Part shown: positions 8,142 to 16,904 of the stretch, in pieces
Layout: each line of letters opens with the position of its first letter
Position numbering within the stretch: the stretch's first letter is position 1
NCBI GenBank assembly: GCA_038214295.1
Contig: JBBQSA010000003.1
Coordinates: forward strand, 1-64,000
Length of the DNA stretch: 64,000 nt
Direction: 5' to 3'
Source: SHZI01 sp038214295
Lineage (GTDB): Bacteria; Pseudomonadota; Gammaproteobacteria; Steroidobacterales; GCA-2729495
Program-made: the position numbers and the translations under genes
Notes under the pieces: model-generated
The model's database searches: none
What the model was told of the DNA's origin: nothing
Seen by the model: the letters and a program-made list of their open reading frames with translations, nothing else

Positions 8142-9012
8142 GGCCGGCCCGCAGCGCGGCGATGCGCTCCGGGAGCGGCGGATGGGTCATGAAGAGCCGC
8201 CCAAACCGGCTGATGCCACCGGAGATACCCAGTGCCTTCATGCCGTCCGGCAGCGCGGCCGGCTCGTGCGCCCGCTGCAGGCCCTCAAGCGCAGCCACCA
8301 TCTTCTGGCGGCCCGCCAGCTTCGCGCCGCCGGCGTCGGCCCTGAATTCCCGCTGCCTGGAGAACCAGGCGACGATGATGCTCGCGAAGACACCGAGCAC
8401 GAGCTGGGCGATGATCACCGTGATGAAGAAGCCGGGCCCGTTGCCCCGCTCGCTCCTGAAGATCACCTGGTCAACGAAGCGCCCGATGATCCGCGACAGG
8501 AAGATCACGAAGGTGTTGACGACCCCCTGGATCAGCGTGAGCGTCACCATGTCACCGTTCGCCACGTGCGTAATCTCGTGGCCGAGGACTGCCTCCACCT
8601 CGTCCCGGCTCATCTGGCGCAGCAGGCCGGTGCTGACCGCGACCAGGGCCGAGTCACGCCGGGCGCCCGTGGCAAAGGCATTGACGTCGGGCGCGTCGTA
8701 GATGGCGACTTCCGGCATACCGATGCCCGCCTGGGTGGCGAGCCGGCGCACCGTCGCCACCAGCCAGGCCTCGTCCGCATTGGCGGGCTGGGTGATGACC
8801 CGCGCCCCGGTGGAGCGCTTGGCGATGAACTTGGACATGGCCAGCGAGATCAGCGCACCGCCAAAGCCGAGGAACGCGGCAAACACCAGCAGGCCTGCCG
8901 GATCCTGGCCAGAGCTGGCCATGTACTGGTCGATACCGAGCAGCCGCATGGACACCGTCAGGACGGCGATGACGGCGAGGTTGGTGGCCAGCAACAACAC
9001 GATCCGCTTCAA
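8137..9012 (-). CDS. htpX: HtpX, membrane zinc metalloprotease (M48)
   Basis: HtpX is an inner-membrane protease that degrades damaged membrane proteins together with FtsH. It has 291 residues (E. coli 293). Two N-terminal membrane segments lie at about 5-24 and 40-60, the zinc motif HEITH is at 145-149 and further hydrophobic segments are near 160-210. The third zinc ligand Glu falls in the REFRADAGGA region near 225. A sigma32-like promoter precedes it, so it should be heat-induced like htpG and groESL here. Confidence 0.97.
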   Translation of the reverse strand: MKRIVLLLATNLAVIAVLTVSMRLLGIDQYMASSGQDPAGLLVFAAFLGFGGALISLAMSKFIAKRSTGARVITQPANADEAWLVATVRRLATQAGIGMPEVAIYDAPDVNAFATGARRDSALVAVSTGLLRQMSRDEVEAVLGHEITHVANGDMVTLTLIQGVVNTFVIFLSRIIGRFVDQVIFRSERGNGPGFFITVIIAQLVLGVFASIIVAWFSRQREFRADAGGAKLAGRQKMVAALEGLQRAHEPAALPDGMKALGISGGISRFGRLFMTHPPLPERIAALRAGQ

Positions 9013-9045
9013 GGTACATCTCCGGGATGGGGGGCGAAGGCCATT

Positions 9046-9074
9046 GTATGGGAGTGTCGGGCCGCAGTTTCAAG
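9046..9074 (-). promoter_or_regulatory. Sigma32-like promoter of htpX
   Basis: On the minus strand CTTGAAA (9068-9074) is a perfect -35 match. After 14 bases comes TCCCATAC (9046-9053), an imperfect match to CCCCATnT, located 34 bp before the htpX ATG. The position and spacing agree with the other two heat-shock promoters in this window. Confidence 0.6.
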
Positions 9075-9106
9075 GCCCGCGCTGCTAGGATGTGCGGCGC
9101 ACCAGC

Positions 9107-10072
9107 ATGTCGACTGAAACCCCAGGCCACACCCCACAGCCCCTGACCCGGTTCTGGCAGCCGCGGTACTGGCCGGTCTGGCTCGGCCTCGGCTGCCTGC
9201 GGCTGGCGTCCCTCCTGCCGATAGAAGGCCAGCTCGCCGTGGGCCGGGGTCTCGGCCGGCTGGCCTGCCGGCTGGCGCCAAAGCGGCGCCGCATCGCGGC
9301 CCGGAACCTGGAACTGTGCTTTCCCGGACTGCCCGCCCCGGAGCGGGCCGCGCTCGTGCGCCGGCACTTCGAGTCGCTGGGCATGACGATCATGGAACAC
9401 GGCCTCTCCTGGTGGGCCAGCGAAGAGCTGGTCCGGGAACGGGTGGAAGTGATCGGTGCCGAGAACCTGCAGAAGGCGGTCGCTACCGGGCGCGGCGTGG
9501 TGATGCTGACAGGGCACTTCGGCTCCCAGGAGTTCACGGGCCGCACGGTCCCCTGGATCGTGGCGGACTTCGGGGTGCTCTACCGCGAGAACCGGAATCC
9601 CTTCGTCGACGAGATCCTGCGGCGGATCCGCGCCAGGTCCGCGCCCCGGATGATTCCCAAGCAAAGCATGCGCCGGATGATCCGCAACCTGCGCCGGGGC
9701 ATCCCCGTCTGGTACGCGCCCGACCAGAGCCACCGCCGGGCGTTCAGCGCGCTGATCCCGTTCTTCGGCGAACCGGCGATGACCACGACGGCCCTCAGCG
9801 AGATCGCCAGGCTCGGCAACGCGCTCGTCGTGCCGCTGCTGCCCCGGCGCTACCCGGAGAGCGGCCGCTACACGCTGGAGATCCTGCCACCGCTGACGGA
9901 CTTCCCGGGCGCGTCACCGGAAGAGGACGCGTTGCGGGTCAACGCCCTGCTGGAAGCCCACATTCGCAAGGCCCCCGAGCAGTACTACTGGGTTCACCGC
10001 CGCTTCAAGGGCCGCCCGGCCCCGCTGCCCGACCCCTACACGGCAACTGCCGGGCCCTTGCCGCCCTCGTAG
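9107..10072 (+). CDS. lpxL: LpxL/HtrB-like lipid A acyltransferase
   Basis: This inner-membrane enzyme adds a secondary acyl chain to Kdo-lipid IVA. With the ATG at 9107 it has 321 residues; an in-frame GTG at 9092 abuts the AGGA ribosome site and is less likely. It aligns by eye with E. coli LpxL over its whole length: NLELCFPGLP, the catalytic HX4E motif HFGSQE, YRENRNPFVDE, VWYAPDQSH, and the ending APEQYYWVHRRFKGRP. An N-terminal hydrophobic segment (WPVWLGLGCLRLASLLP) anchors it. The 3' end overlaps the convergent kdkA by 37 bp. Confidence 0.93.
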   Translation: MSTETPGHTPQPLTRFWQPRYWPVWLGLGCLRLASLLPIEGQLAVGRGLGRLACRLAPKRRRIAARNLELCFPGLPAPERAALVRRHFESLGMTIMEHGLSWWASEELVRERVEVIGAENLQKAVATGRGVVMLTGHFGSQEFTGRTVPWIVADFGVLYRENRNPFVDEILRRIRARSAPRMIPKQSMRRMIRNLRRGIPVWYAPDQSHRRAFSALIPFFGEPAMTTTALSEIARLGNALVVPLLPRRYPESGRYTLEILPPLTDFPGASPEEDALRVNALLEAHIRKAPEQYYWVHRRFKGRPAPLPDPYTATAGPLPPS

Positions 10073-10770
10073 GCGTCGCGCAGCCAGCGCCATTCCCGCG
10101 GCGTGAAGTGCACGCCGCCGCCCTTGCTGATCTTGGTCAGCGACCGGTGCAGCCGCGCCAGGTTGGCAGCCTGCCAGTTGCCGCCGTCTGTGCGGATCCG
10201 GCCGCGATCGAAGTCGAGGAGAAAGACCCGGTCCGCGCTGTCGATCTGGAGGTTGTGGGCCGTGAGGTCCGCGTGAAAGACGCCGGCCCGGTGAAACGCG
10301 CCGATGCACGCGCCCACCGCGGCCCAGCACCCGGCGGGCATCGGCCCCCGGGCGAGCCGGGTAGACAAGGGCTCCACGTCGGGAATGCGGACCGTGAGCA
10401 GGTCGGCCGTGTAGGTGAGCCCGCGCCGCCGGTAGCGGGCCGCCACGGGCCGGGGCGCCGGCAGGCCAAGCTCCTGCAAGCGGGCCAGCAACCCCCACTC
10501 GCGGAAGCAGCGCGTGCGCTCCGCGCCGAGCCACAGGAACCGGTCCGCGAGGAAGCGGCCCACCGTGCCACCCCGGTGAAAGTGCCGGAGTACCCACTGC
10601 TGGCCGTCGTGTTCTATAAAGAGCGTGGCCCCGCGCCCGCCGGCATAGCCGGGTGCGACGGGCGACCCGGCCCAGGTCGCGGCCTCGAAGAGCGGCGGGG
10701 CCGCGTGGCTGACGAGGGTGTCCTCGTATAGGATGCCGTTCCCGTCCTGTGTCGCGATGCGCCTCTGCAA
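10036..10770 (-). CDS. kdkA: KdkA, Kdo kinase
   Basis: KdkA phosphorylates the 4-OH of the Kdo residue linked to lipid A. The 244-residue protein has the protein-kinase-like fold of the family, with a Gly/Arg-rich N-lobe (AGGRGATLF, then LRHFHRGG), the catalytic loop HADLTAHN at 166-173 and the metal-binding DFD at 186-188. The longest reading uses TTG 10770, and no strong ribosome site is visible. It is transcribed divergently from the heptosyltransferase gene. Its presence usually goes with organisms that attach a single Kdo. Confidence 0.93.
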   Translation of the reverse strand: MQRRIATQDGNGILYEDTLVSHAAPPLFEAATWAGSPVAPGYAGGRGATLFIEHDGQQWVLRHFHRGGTVGRFLADRFLWLGAERTRCFREWGLLARLQELGLPAPRPVAARYRRRGLTYTADLLTVRIPDVEPLSTRLARGPMPAGCWAAVGACIGAFHRAGVFHADLTAHNLQIDSADRVFLLDFDRGRIRTDGGNWQAANLARLHRSLTKISKGGGVHFTPREWRWLRDAYEGGKGPAVAV

Positions 10771-10802
10771 GGTGGCTGCCGTCCGGTGGTGAGCGTCTGC
10801 CT

Positions 10803-11942
10803 GTGAGCGATCAGCCCGTTAGTAACCCGATGCCGGCGCCGGCATCCCTCTGCCTCATCCGGCTGTCCGCCATCGGTGACTGTTGCCACACCCTGCCGGT
10901 GGTCCGGACCCTGCAGGCGGCCTGGCCGCGCACCCGGATCACCTGGATCATCGGCCGCACGGAGTTCGGGCTGCTGGAGGGCGCGTCGGGCATCGAGTTT
11001 ATCACCTTCGACAAGGCCAACCCCTGGGCCAGCCTCGCCGCGCTTCGCCGCCAGCTTGGCGGCCGCCGCTTCCCGCTGCTGCTCCACATGCACGCCTCGA
11101 TGCGCGCCAACCTGGTGAGCCGCGCCGTGCGCGCCGACGTCCGCCTCGGCTTCGACCGGGCCCGCGCCCGGGACTACCAGTGGCTGTTTACCAACGAGAA
11201 AATCACGCCGACGCCCGCCCAGCACGTCATGGACGGGCTGTTCGGCTTCGCGGAGCATCTCGGCATCCGGGAGCGGGTGCTGCGCTGGGGTTTCAACCTG
11301 GGCGATGGCGACCGGCAACGGGCCGCGACGCTCGCCACGGGCTCCCGTCCGCTCTGCGTGCTCAGCCCCTGCTCAAGCCAGCGCTTCCGGAACTTCCGCA
11401 ACTGGAGCGTCGCGAACTACGCGGCCGTCCTGCGCCACCTCATCGAGGTCCGGGGCGCACGGGTCGTGCTGACGGGTGGCCCCACGGCACTTGAGCGGGA
11501 CTACGGTGAGCAGCTCCAGCAGGCGCTCGGCGGTGCCGGGAACGCCCGTGTGATCAACCTGATCGGCCAGACGCGGCTCAAGGAACTGTTTGCCATCATC
11601 GAGGCGGCTGACCTTGTGATCTGCCCCGACTCCGGGCCGGCCCACATCGCCACGGCAGCGGGCGTGCCGGTGATCGGGCTCTACGCCACGTCGAACCGGC
11701 ACCGCACCGGGCCCTACTTCAGCCAGCGGCTCGTCGTGGACCAGTATCCCGAAGCGGTGCGGCAGGAGTTCAGCAAGCCGGTGGCGGCGCTGCGCTGGGG
11801 CGAGCGCGTGCGGAACCCGGGAGCGATGGAGCTGATCCGGGTGCCGGACGTGCTCGAGCGGGTGGACGCCGTCCTGGACGGCCGGTTGCGTCCCGCCAGC
11901 CCCGCGGAGGTTGCCGGCCCCGGCGCCCATCGCGGACACTAG
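10803..11942 (+). CDS. GT9 glycosyltransferase (heptosyltransferase I-like)
   Basis: Probably an ADP-heptose transferase of the LPS inner core, acting at the cytoplasmic face. GTG 10803 gives 379 residues and has GGTGAG about 10 nt upstream; ATG 10830 is an alternative. The GT9 start motif (LIRLSAIGDCCHTLP) and the C-terminal nucleotide-sugar site (DLVICPDSGPAHIATAAGVPV split over about 290-310) are present. It is separate from waaF at 17 kb, so this is the better candidate for the WaaC-type step, but GT9 subfamilies are hard to tell apart by eye. Confidence 0.88.
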   Translation: MSDQPVSNPMPAPASLCLIRLSAIGDCCHTLPVVRTLQAAWPRTRITWIIGRTEFGLLEGASGIEFITFDKANPWASLAALRRQLGGRRFPLLLHMHASMRANLVSRAVRADVRLGFDRARARDYQWLFTNEKITPTPAQHVMDGLFGFAEHLGIRERVLRWGFNLGDGDRQRAATLATGSRPLCVLSPCSSQRFRNFRNWSVANYAAVLRHLIEVRGARVVLTGGPTALERDYGEQLQQALGGAGNARVINLIGQTRLKELFAIIEAADLVICPDSGPAHIATAAGVPVIGLYATSNRHRTGPYFSQRLVVDQYPEAVRQEFSKPVAALRWGERVRNPGAMELIRVPDVLERVDAVLDGRLRPASPAEVAGPGAHRGH

Positions 11943-11966
11943 GCGCAAGCCCGGGAGACGCCTGCC

Positions 11967-12875
11967 ATGCTAGAAACCTTTGACGCCGCCCGCCTTGCCG
12001 CTGCCGGCCCGCGCACGCTCTCCGACGAGCTCGAGCACGGGCGCATCGTCTACCTGCCCCGCTGCCCCGTGGAACTGCCGGACGAGGCCGACCTCGACGT
12101 GCTGCGCGACCAGCTGGGCGGCGCGATCACCCGCAAGAATGTCAGCTACCACCCGGAGGCGGACTCCATCAGCGGCCTCAGCAGCAAGTCCCCGCTGTAC
12201 CCCGCCACCTATCGCGCCCTGACCGACCTGCGCCGGCGGGTCGCCGAGTGGACCCTGCAGACCATGCCGGCACTCCTGCGCAATGCCGACATCGGCACCT
12301 GCAGCTTCCGGCCGATGGAGGAAGCCGGCCGGGCGATCGACGCCCACAAGGCCAGCGAACTGATCCACGTGGACGCCGGCGCCTATGGTGCAACGAACGG
12401 CGACCGGATCCTCCGCTTCCTTGTCAACGTGCACTCAACCCGGGACCGGGTCTGGGCCAGCAAGGGCAACTTCCGCAGCGTGTTCGCGCGCCATGCCGAA
12501 CGGGCCGGCTTCACGGGACCCAAGGGCCACATGGGTCGGCTCGACAAGAACGCTCTCGACCAGCTGCTGAGCGCCCTGCTGAAGGGCGTGAGCGCGGTGG
12601 TGCCGCTCGCCAAGGTGCTGGACACCAGTCCCTACGACCGGGCCATGAAGCGCTTCCACGATTACCTGAAGGACTCGCCGGAGTTCCAGGCGGAAATGCA
12701 GCACCACGTGGAGATCCGTTTCGCGCCCTACTCCGCCTGGATGGTGTTCGCCGACGGCGTCAGCCATGGCTGCCTGTCGGGCCAGCACTGCTTCATCTGG
12801 ACGGCCCTGACCCCGCTCGCCAACGCCCACTTCCCGGAACTGGCGCCGATCAACGTGTTGCGCGCCGCGGCCTAG
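11967..12875 (+). CDS. kdoO: Kdo hydroxylase (KdoO family, Fe(II)/2-oxoglutarate dioxygenase)
   Basis: KdoO hydroxylates carbon 3 of Kdo to give Ko in LPS. The 302-residue protein matches the family pattern. NVSYHPEADSISG is near 58-70 and SFRPMEEAGR near 113-122. The iron-binding HVD is at 134-136, followed by RILRF and RVW, then YDRAMKRFHDYLK near 223-235. The distal His is in DGVSHGCLSGQH near 267. A good ribosome site (GGGAGA) precedes the ATG. It follows the heptosyltransferase by 24 bp, supporting an LPS-core operon. The assignment is from motif order only. Confidence 0.82.
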   Translation: MLETFDAARLAAAGPRTLSDELEHGRIVYLPRCPVELPDEADLDVLRDQLGGAITRKNVSYHPEADSISGLSSKSPLYPATYRALTDLRRRVAEWTLQTMPALLRNADIGTCSFRPMEEAGRAIDAHKASELIHVDAGAYGATNGDRILRFLVNVHSTRDRVWASKGNFRSVFARHAERAGFTGPKGHMGRLDKNALDQLLSALLKGVSAVVPLAKVLDTSPYDRAMKRFHDYLKDSPEFQAEMQHHVEIRFAPYSAWMVFADGVSHGCLSGQHCFIWTALTPLANAHFPELAPINVLRAAA

Positions 12876-13735
12876 CGGGCCTTCAGGAAGGCCACGACGT
12901 CCCGCACGGTCGGCACCTGCTCCCGCCAGAACGGGATGAACCCGCCCACCGTGTCCCCGTGGTCGGCGCCCGGATAGAGCCGGAGCTCGGCCTGGCCACC
13001 GGCGGCACGGACCAGCTCGGCCAGCCGTATGGAGTTCCGATCCAGGCACACCCGGTCGTCGGTGCCGTGGACCAGCAGCAACGGCGGCGCGTCTCCGCGC
13101 ACAAACTGCACGGGCTGGGTCTCCAGGGGATCCGGCGCCGAGCCAAACACGGAGCGCAACAACGGGGAGTCAATCGCAAAATCGTAGGGGCCCGAAAGGC
13201 CGATGGCCCCACGCAGGTCAGCCGCGCTCGCGCCGGCCGCGGCAAGGTAGCGCTGATCAAGGGCCAGCATCAGCGCGATGTGGGCGCCGGCTGAGTGCCC
13301 CATGACGAAGACCCGGGCGGGATCGCCGCCGTAGCGGTCGATGTAGCGAAGGGTCCAGGCGACTGACCGGGCCGCATCCTCGATGAAGACCGGGAAGCGC
13401 ACCTGGGGATTCAGCCGGTAGTTCGGCACGACGACGATGAAGCCCTCGGCGGCCAGGCTGCTCGCCACGAAGCGGTACTGCTTCTTGGAACCGGTGGACC
13501 AGCTGCCGCCGTGAAAGAACACGACCACGGTACGCGGCGCTGCTGCCGGACCCTCCGGCACGTAGACATCGAGCTTCTGCTTTTTCTCCAGGCCGTAGGG
13601 CAGGCTGGCAAAGCGCTTCCAGGGGCCGAAGGTCGAGGGCAGGTTAGCCGCGAGGAACGCGGTGGCGGTGCAGCCGCCCAGGAACAGCGCGCACAGCACG
13701 AGAACGAGGCCGCGATGGACGGTGCCAGCCCGCAT
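12872..13735 (-). CDS. Alpha/beta hydrolase, esterase-like lipoprotein
   Basis: This secreted esterase or lipase of the BD-FAE/HSL type has unknown substrate. From ATG 13735 (GAAGG ribosome site upstream) it has 287 residues; an in-frame ATG at 13798 would add 21 residues before the signal peptide and is less likely. A lipobox (LGGC) follows the signal segment. The oxyanion motif FFHGGSW, the nucleophile elbow GHSAGAH and the catalytic Asp/His region (HGTDDRV, GADHGDT) are all intact. It overlaps the 3' end of kdoO by 4 bp on the opposite strand. Confidence 0.88.
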   Translation of the reverse strand: MRAGTVHRGLVLVLCALFLGGCTATAFLAANLPSTFGPWKRFASLPYGLEKKQKLDVYVPEGPAAAPRTVVVFFHGGSWSTGSKKQYRFVASSLAAEGFIVVVPNYRLNPQVRFPVFIEDAARSVAWTLRYIDRYGGDPARVFVMGHSAGAHIALMLALDQRYLAAAGASAADLRGAIGLSGPYDFAIDSPLLRSVFGSAPDPLETQPVQFVRGDAPPLLLVHGTDDRVCLDRNSIRLAELVRAAGGQAELRLYPGADHGDTVGGFIPFWREQVPTVRDVVAFLKAR

Positions 13736-13812
13736 CGCGGTGCCTTCGCCCCGCAGGACGGGGGTGGATTCGGCTAACCTATCGCCCTCGATGCTCATTC
13801 CGGAGGCCCGCC

Positions 13813-14838
13813 ATGTCCCTTGCGAATCGCAACCCCGCGTCGTTCATCCTGTCGCGGCGGCAGGCCCTTGGAACCGCAATAGGGGCGGCAATGGGACCGG
13901 CAATGGGGCTGGCCCTCGGTGGCGCCCTCGCCGCGGGTCCTGGTCCCGCGGAGGCAGCGGCGGCCACTCCCGGCGGGGCGCTGACGTACGACTTCAGCAA
14001 GCCGGAAGACAACCTCCGCGCCTGGGTCAAGCTGGTGGCGTCCCTCGACAACGGCAAGGAGACCTGCGGCTACTACAAAGGTGACGTGATCGCCGTCACC
14101 GGGCCGGACCAGAAGAACCTGCCCCTGTTTGGCTACGAAGGCTTCGGCATGAGCCGCGTGAGCCTGCTGCCCGACGGGCGCTACGAGAACCTGCACCGGG
14201 AAATCTCCTACTACACCGACCTCAAGACCGGCGAGATCCTCGAAAGCTGGAAAAACCCGCTGACCGGGGAGACGGTGAAGGTCTATCCGACGAACAACGA
14301 CCCGGTCAATTCCTACTACGCCACATCCTTCAAGCAGACCTTCGGCGAGGCAGGCAAGCAGGAGACGGTGGAGTTCCCCTTTATCTTGCCATGGGAAACC
14401 GAGGGCGACCGGGTCATCGTGACCTTCAACGTGCACACCCGCTGGCCCTCGCCCTTCACCCGGGAGAAGTGGCCGCGGGAGTACATCGGCGACTGGTACA
14501 AGACGTCCGAGCTCTTCCAGATCCACACCCGGATGTCGGAGTTGGCCGATCCGAAGCTGGCGAAGGTCTACTCGACCAGCGCCTGGTTCAAGGAGGCGCC
14601 CTTCATGCCCTGGATGCTGATGGACAACGCGCCCGGGCGGCTGATCTACAACACCCGGATCTTCGCGCTGGAGAGCCCGGAGCAGCTGCCGAAGAAGATC
14701 TACGACTACACCGCGAAGAACTACCCGAAGTATCTCCACGCTCCCGACAGGTGGCAGTCGCCCAACATGACCACCTTCGAGACCTGGGTGACCCAGATGA
14801 CGCCCGCCCCGGCCCGCGGCGGGAGCCCGACCCAGTGA
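13813..14838 (+). CDS. DUF1838-family Tat-exported protein
   Basis: The 341-residue protein carries a twin-arginine signal (SRRQALG near residue 14) followed by an Ala/Gly-rich hydrophobic stretch and a cut site near AEAAAA. The mature part (AWVKLVASLDNGKETCGYY, HREISYYTDLKTGEILESW) is typical of DUF1838 proteins, whose function is not established. The stop overlaps the next gene's GTG as GTGA, so translation is probably coupled to the methyltransferase gene. Confidence 0.82.
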   Translation: MSLANRNPASFILSRRQALGTAIGAAMGPAMGLALGGALAAGPGPAEAAAATPGGALTYDFSKPEDNLRAWVKLVASLDNGKETCGYYKGDVIAVTGPDQKNLPLFGYEGFGMSRVSLLPDGRYENLHREISYYTDLKTGEILESWKNPLTGETVKVYPTNNDPVNSYYATSFKQTFGEAGKQETVEFPFILPWETEGDRVIVTFNVHTRWPSPFTREKWPREYIGDWYKTSELFQIHTRMSELADPKLAKVYSTSAWFKEAPFMPWMLMDNAPGRLIYNTRIFALESPEQLPKKIYDYTAKNYPKYLHAPDRWQSPNMTTFETWVTQMTPAPARGGSPTQ

Positions 14839-15578
14839 GCGCCCCGGTAGGCTCGCCAGTGACAGCCCCGGAGCCCGCCGGCCTCACCCACGACAACCTG
14901 ACGGCCTGGATCACCCGGCTGTTCGGCAGCCCGGAACTGCGCCGGATGGGGCACAACCAGCGGCCGGAAGACCTGAACCTCGGCCTCGGCTGGCTCTATT
15001 ACGGCTTCGCCCGGCTGATCCGGCCCACCCGGGCGGTAATCATCGGGTCCTGGCGCGGCTTCGTCCCGCTGGTGATCGCGCGGGCCTGCCACGACAACGT
15101 CGAGAAGTGCGACGTGAACTTCATCGACCCGTCCCTGGCTGACGATTTCTGGAAGGACGCAGCCGCCACCCGGGCCCATTTCCGGAGCTTCGGGCTCGAC
15201 AACGTCCGGCACCACCTGCACACCACCCAGGAATTCGTGACAACGCCCGAATACCAGTCACTGACCGATATCAACCTGCTCTTCGTCGACGGTTACCACA
15301 CGGCGGCGCAGGCCCGCTTTGACTACCAGGCCTTCGCGGACCGGCTGGCGCCCCGGGCCATCGTCTTCTTCCACGACAGCATGATTCTCCGCAAGTCGGG
15401 CATCTACGGCCCCGACCAGCGCTACGACGTGGACGTAAAGTATTTCATGGACGAGTTGCGCCAGGACCCGGGCCTGCAGCTGCTTGACCTGCCCTTTGGC
15501 ACGGGGCTGACCGTGATGCGGCGGGTCGGCGGCGCGGACGACGAAGTGCAGTCCTGCGAACCGCAGCGGCCGCGCTGA
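14835..15578 (+). CDS. Class I SAM-dependent methyltransferase
   Basis: This 247-residue protein starts at GTG 14835, sharing GTGA with the stop of the DUF1838 gene. The core resembles the Methyltransf_24 group: a SAM-site strand (VIIGSWRGFVPLVIARA), an acidic strand end (NFIDPS), LLFVDGYHTAAQARFDY, and the closing AIVFFHDS. Such enzymes often modify sugars or antibiotics. A GT1 glycosyltransferase follows 5 bp downstream, which suggests glycan or glycolipid modification, but the substrate is unknown. Confidence 0.82.
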   Translation: MSAPVGSPVTAPEPAGLTHDNLTAWITRLFGSPELRRMGHNQRPEDLNLGLGWLYYGFARLIRPTRAVIIGSWRGFVPLVIARACHDNVEKCDVNFIDPSLADDFWKDAAATRAHFRSFGLDNVRHHLHTTQEFVTTPEYQSLTDINLLFVDGYHTAAQARFDYQAFADRLAPRAIVFFHDSMILRKSGIYGPDQRYDVDVKYFMDELRQDPGLQLLDLPFGTGLTVMRRVGGADDEVQSCEPQRPR

Positions 15579-15583
15579 TCCCC

Positions 15584-16831
15584 GTGCAGGACGCGTCGAC
15601 GGCCGTCTTCTGCATGCCGGAAGAGGGTCACCTCCGGCGCATGCTGCCAATCGTCCGCGGCCTCAAGGCGCGGGGTTTCGCGGTCCACGTCTACACCCAC
15701 GAGCGGTTCCTGCCCCAGGTCGTGTCCGCGGGCGGCGAGTTCGTGGATCTCTTCACACGCTGGCCGCTGGAGGCCGCGGACGCGGAGTCGCGGCCGGTGC
15801 CCTGCCGCTATGTCAGCTTCGCGGGGCACTACGCGGCGGAGATCCTGAATGCCGTCGCGCCGCTGAAGCCGGCACTCGTCGTGTACGACACCTTTGCGGT
15901 GATCGGCCGGGTGATGGCCGCGGAACTGGGCGTGCCTGGCATCAACGTCTGCGCGGGACACAACGTGGCGCCGGGGCCGTTCCTGCGGCAGCTGGCGGCG
16001 GATCCGCGCGTGGCCATCGCGCCGGCCTGTCATGCCGCCGTCGAACGGCTGCGGGAGCTGCACGGGATGGCCGATGCGTCGCCCTTTTCCTACGTGGACG
16101 GCCTCAGCAGCGCTCTCAATATCTACTGCGAGCCGCCGGAGTTCCTCGGCGAGGAGGAGCGGCAGGTGTTCGAGCCAGTCGCGTTCTTCGGCAGCCTGCC
16201 GTCCATCGAGCACATCGACACCCCCAAGCGGAACCCGGTGCCGGCGTATTTTGGTCCGGATGACGGCCGGCTGCGCGTCTACATCTCGTTCGGCACTGTG
16301 GTCTGGCGCTACTACGCAACCGAGGCCGTGGCCGCCATGGAAGCGCTGGCTACCGCAATCTCCCGGCGCGCGGACGTGGAGGCGGTGATCAGCTTCGGCG
16401 GCGCCGCGGCGGCGGAGACCCACGTGGACCGTTTGCGCCACGCAAATGTCCGGGTGGAAAAACGCGTCAACCAGTGGGCGATTCTCGGCGAGGCCGACGC
16501 CTTCGTAACCCACCACGGGCTCAATTCGACCCACGAGGCAATTTTCAACCGGGTGCCGATGCTGTCCTATCCGTTCTTCTGGGACCAGCCCGGGCTTGCC
16601 GCCAGGTGCCAGGCTTTCGGCATCGCCCGGCCGATCGCCGCCGCACCCCGGGGCGTGATCAGCGTGAACGCGGCGACGAAGGCGATCGACGGGCTGCTGC
16701 AGGAGCGGGGGCAAATCGCCGCCCGTCTGCACGAGGCGAGGGAGCGGGAACTCGCTGTCATGGCAGGCCGCAACGAGGTCCTGGACCACCTCGCCGCAAT
16801 CGCAAAAGGTACCGGACACCGAATTGTTTAG
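15584..16831 (+). CDS. GT1 glycosyltransferase (MGT/UGT-like)
   Basis: The 415-residue protein has a GT-B fold. The N-terminal acceptor domain begins FCMPEEGHLRRMLPIVRGL, and the C-terminal donor domain has the UGT-type signature VTHHGLNSTHEAIFNRVP then YPFFWDQPGLAAR. It starts at GTG 15584 and is the last gene of a plus-strand run after the methyltransferase. The last eight residues (KGTGHRIV) and the TAG stop are encoded by the left arm of a 39-bp perfect palindrome, so the native C-terminus seems to have been replaced or extended by repeat insertion. Confidence 0.85.
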   Translation: MQDASTAVFCMPEEGHLRRMLPIVRGLKARGFAVHVYTHERFLPQVVSAGGEFVDLFTRWPLEAADAESRPVPCRYVSFAGHYAAEILNAVAPLKPALVVYDTFAVIGRVMAAELGVPGINVCAGHNVAPGPFLRQLAADPRVAIAPACHAAVERLRELHGMADASPFSYVDGLSSALNIYCEPPEFLGEEERQVFEPVAFFGSLPSIEHIDTPKRNPVPAYFGPDDGRLRVYISFGTVVWRYYATEAVAAMEALATAISRRADVEAVISFGGAAAAETHVDRLRHANVRVEKRVNQWAILGEADAFVTHHGLNSTHEAIFNRVPMLSYPFFWDQPGLAARCQAFGIARPIAAAPRGVISVNAATKAIDGLLQERGQIAARLHEARERELAVMAGRNEVLDHLAAIAKGTGHRIV

Positions 16832-16888
16832 TTTGATTAGTTATTCAACAACTAATCAAACTAAACAATTCGGTGTCCGGTACCTTTT
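16804..16888. repeat. Perfect 39-bp palindrome (85 nt in all) between convergent genes
   Basis: Bases 16804-16842 are the exact reverse complement of 16850-16888, with a 7-base loop. The arm begins AAAAGGTACCGGACACCG and is AT-rich toward the loop. It contains the stop codon of the plus-strand glycosyltransferase (16829-16831). The same 18-base head and a related AGTTTG[A/G]TTAGTTAT segment recur at 49984-50038. It could act as a bidirectional terminator, and it resembles a REPIN/MITE-type element. Confidence 0.9.
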
Positions 16889-16904
16889 ATCCGGTACCTT
16901 TTAT
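16877..16904. repeat. Tandem 14-bp duplication at the palindrome edge
   Basis: CCGGTACCTTTTAT occurs twice in a row (16877-16890 and 16891-16904). The first copy is the outer end of the palindrome's right arm. The second copy contains the waaF stop codon (16901-16903 on the minus strand). This looks like slippage or a footprint of element movement. Confidence 0.85.

Noticed and set aside
16804..16888. The 39-bp palindrome as an ordinary rho-independent terminator only
   Set aside because: The arms are far longer than needed, contain a stop codon of one gene and share sequence with an element 33 kb away, so a repeat element explains it better. A terminator function is still possible.
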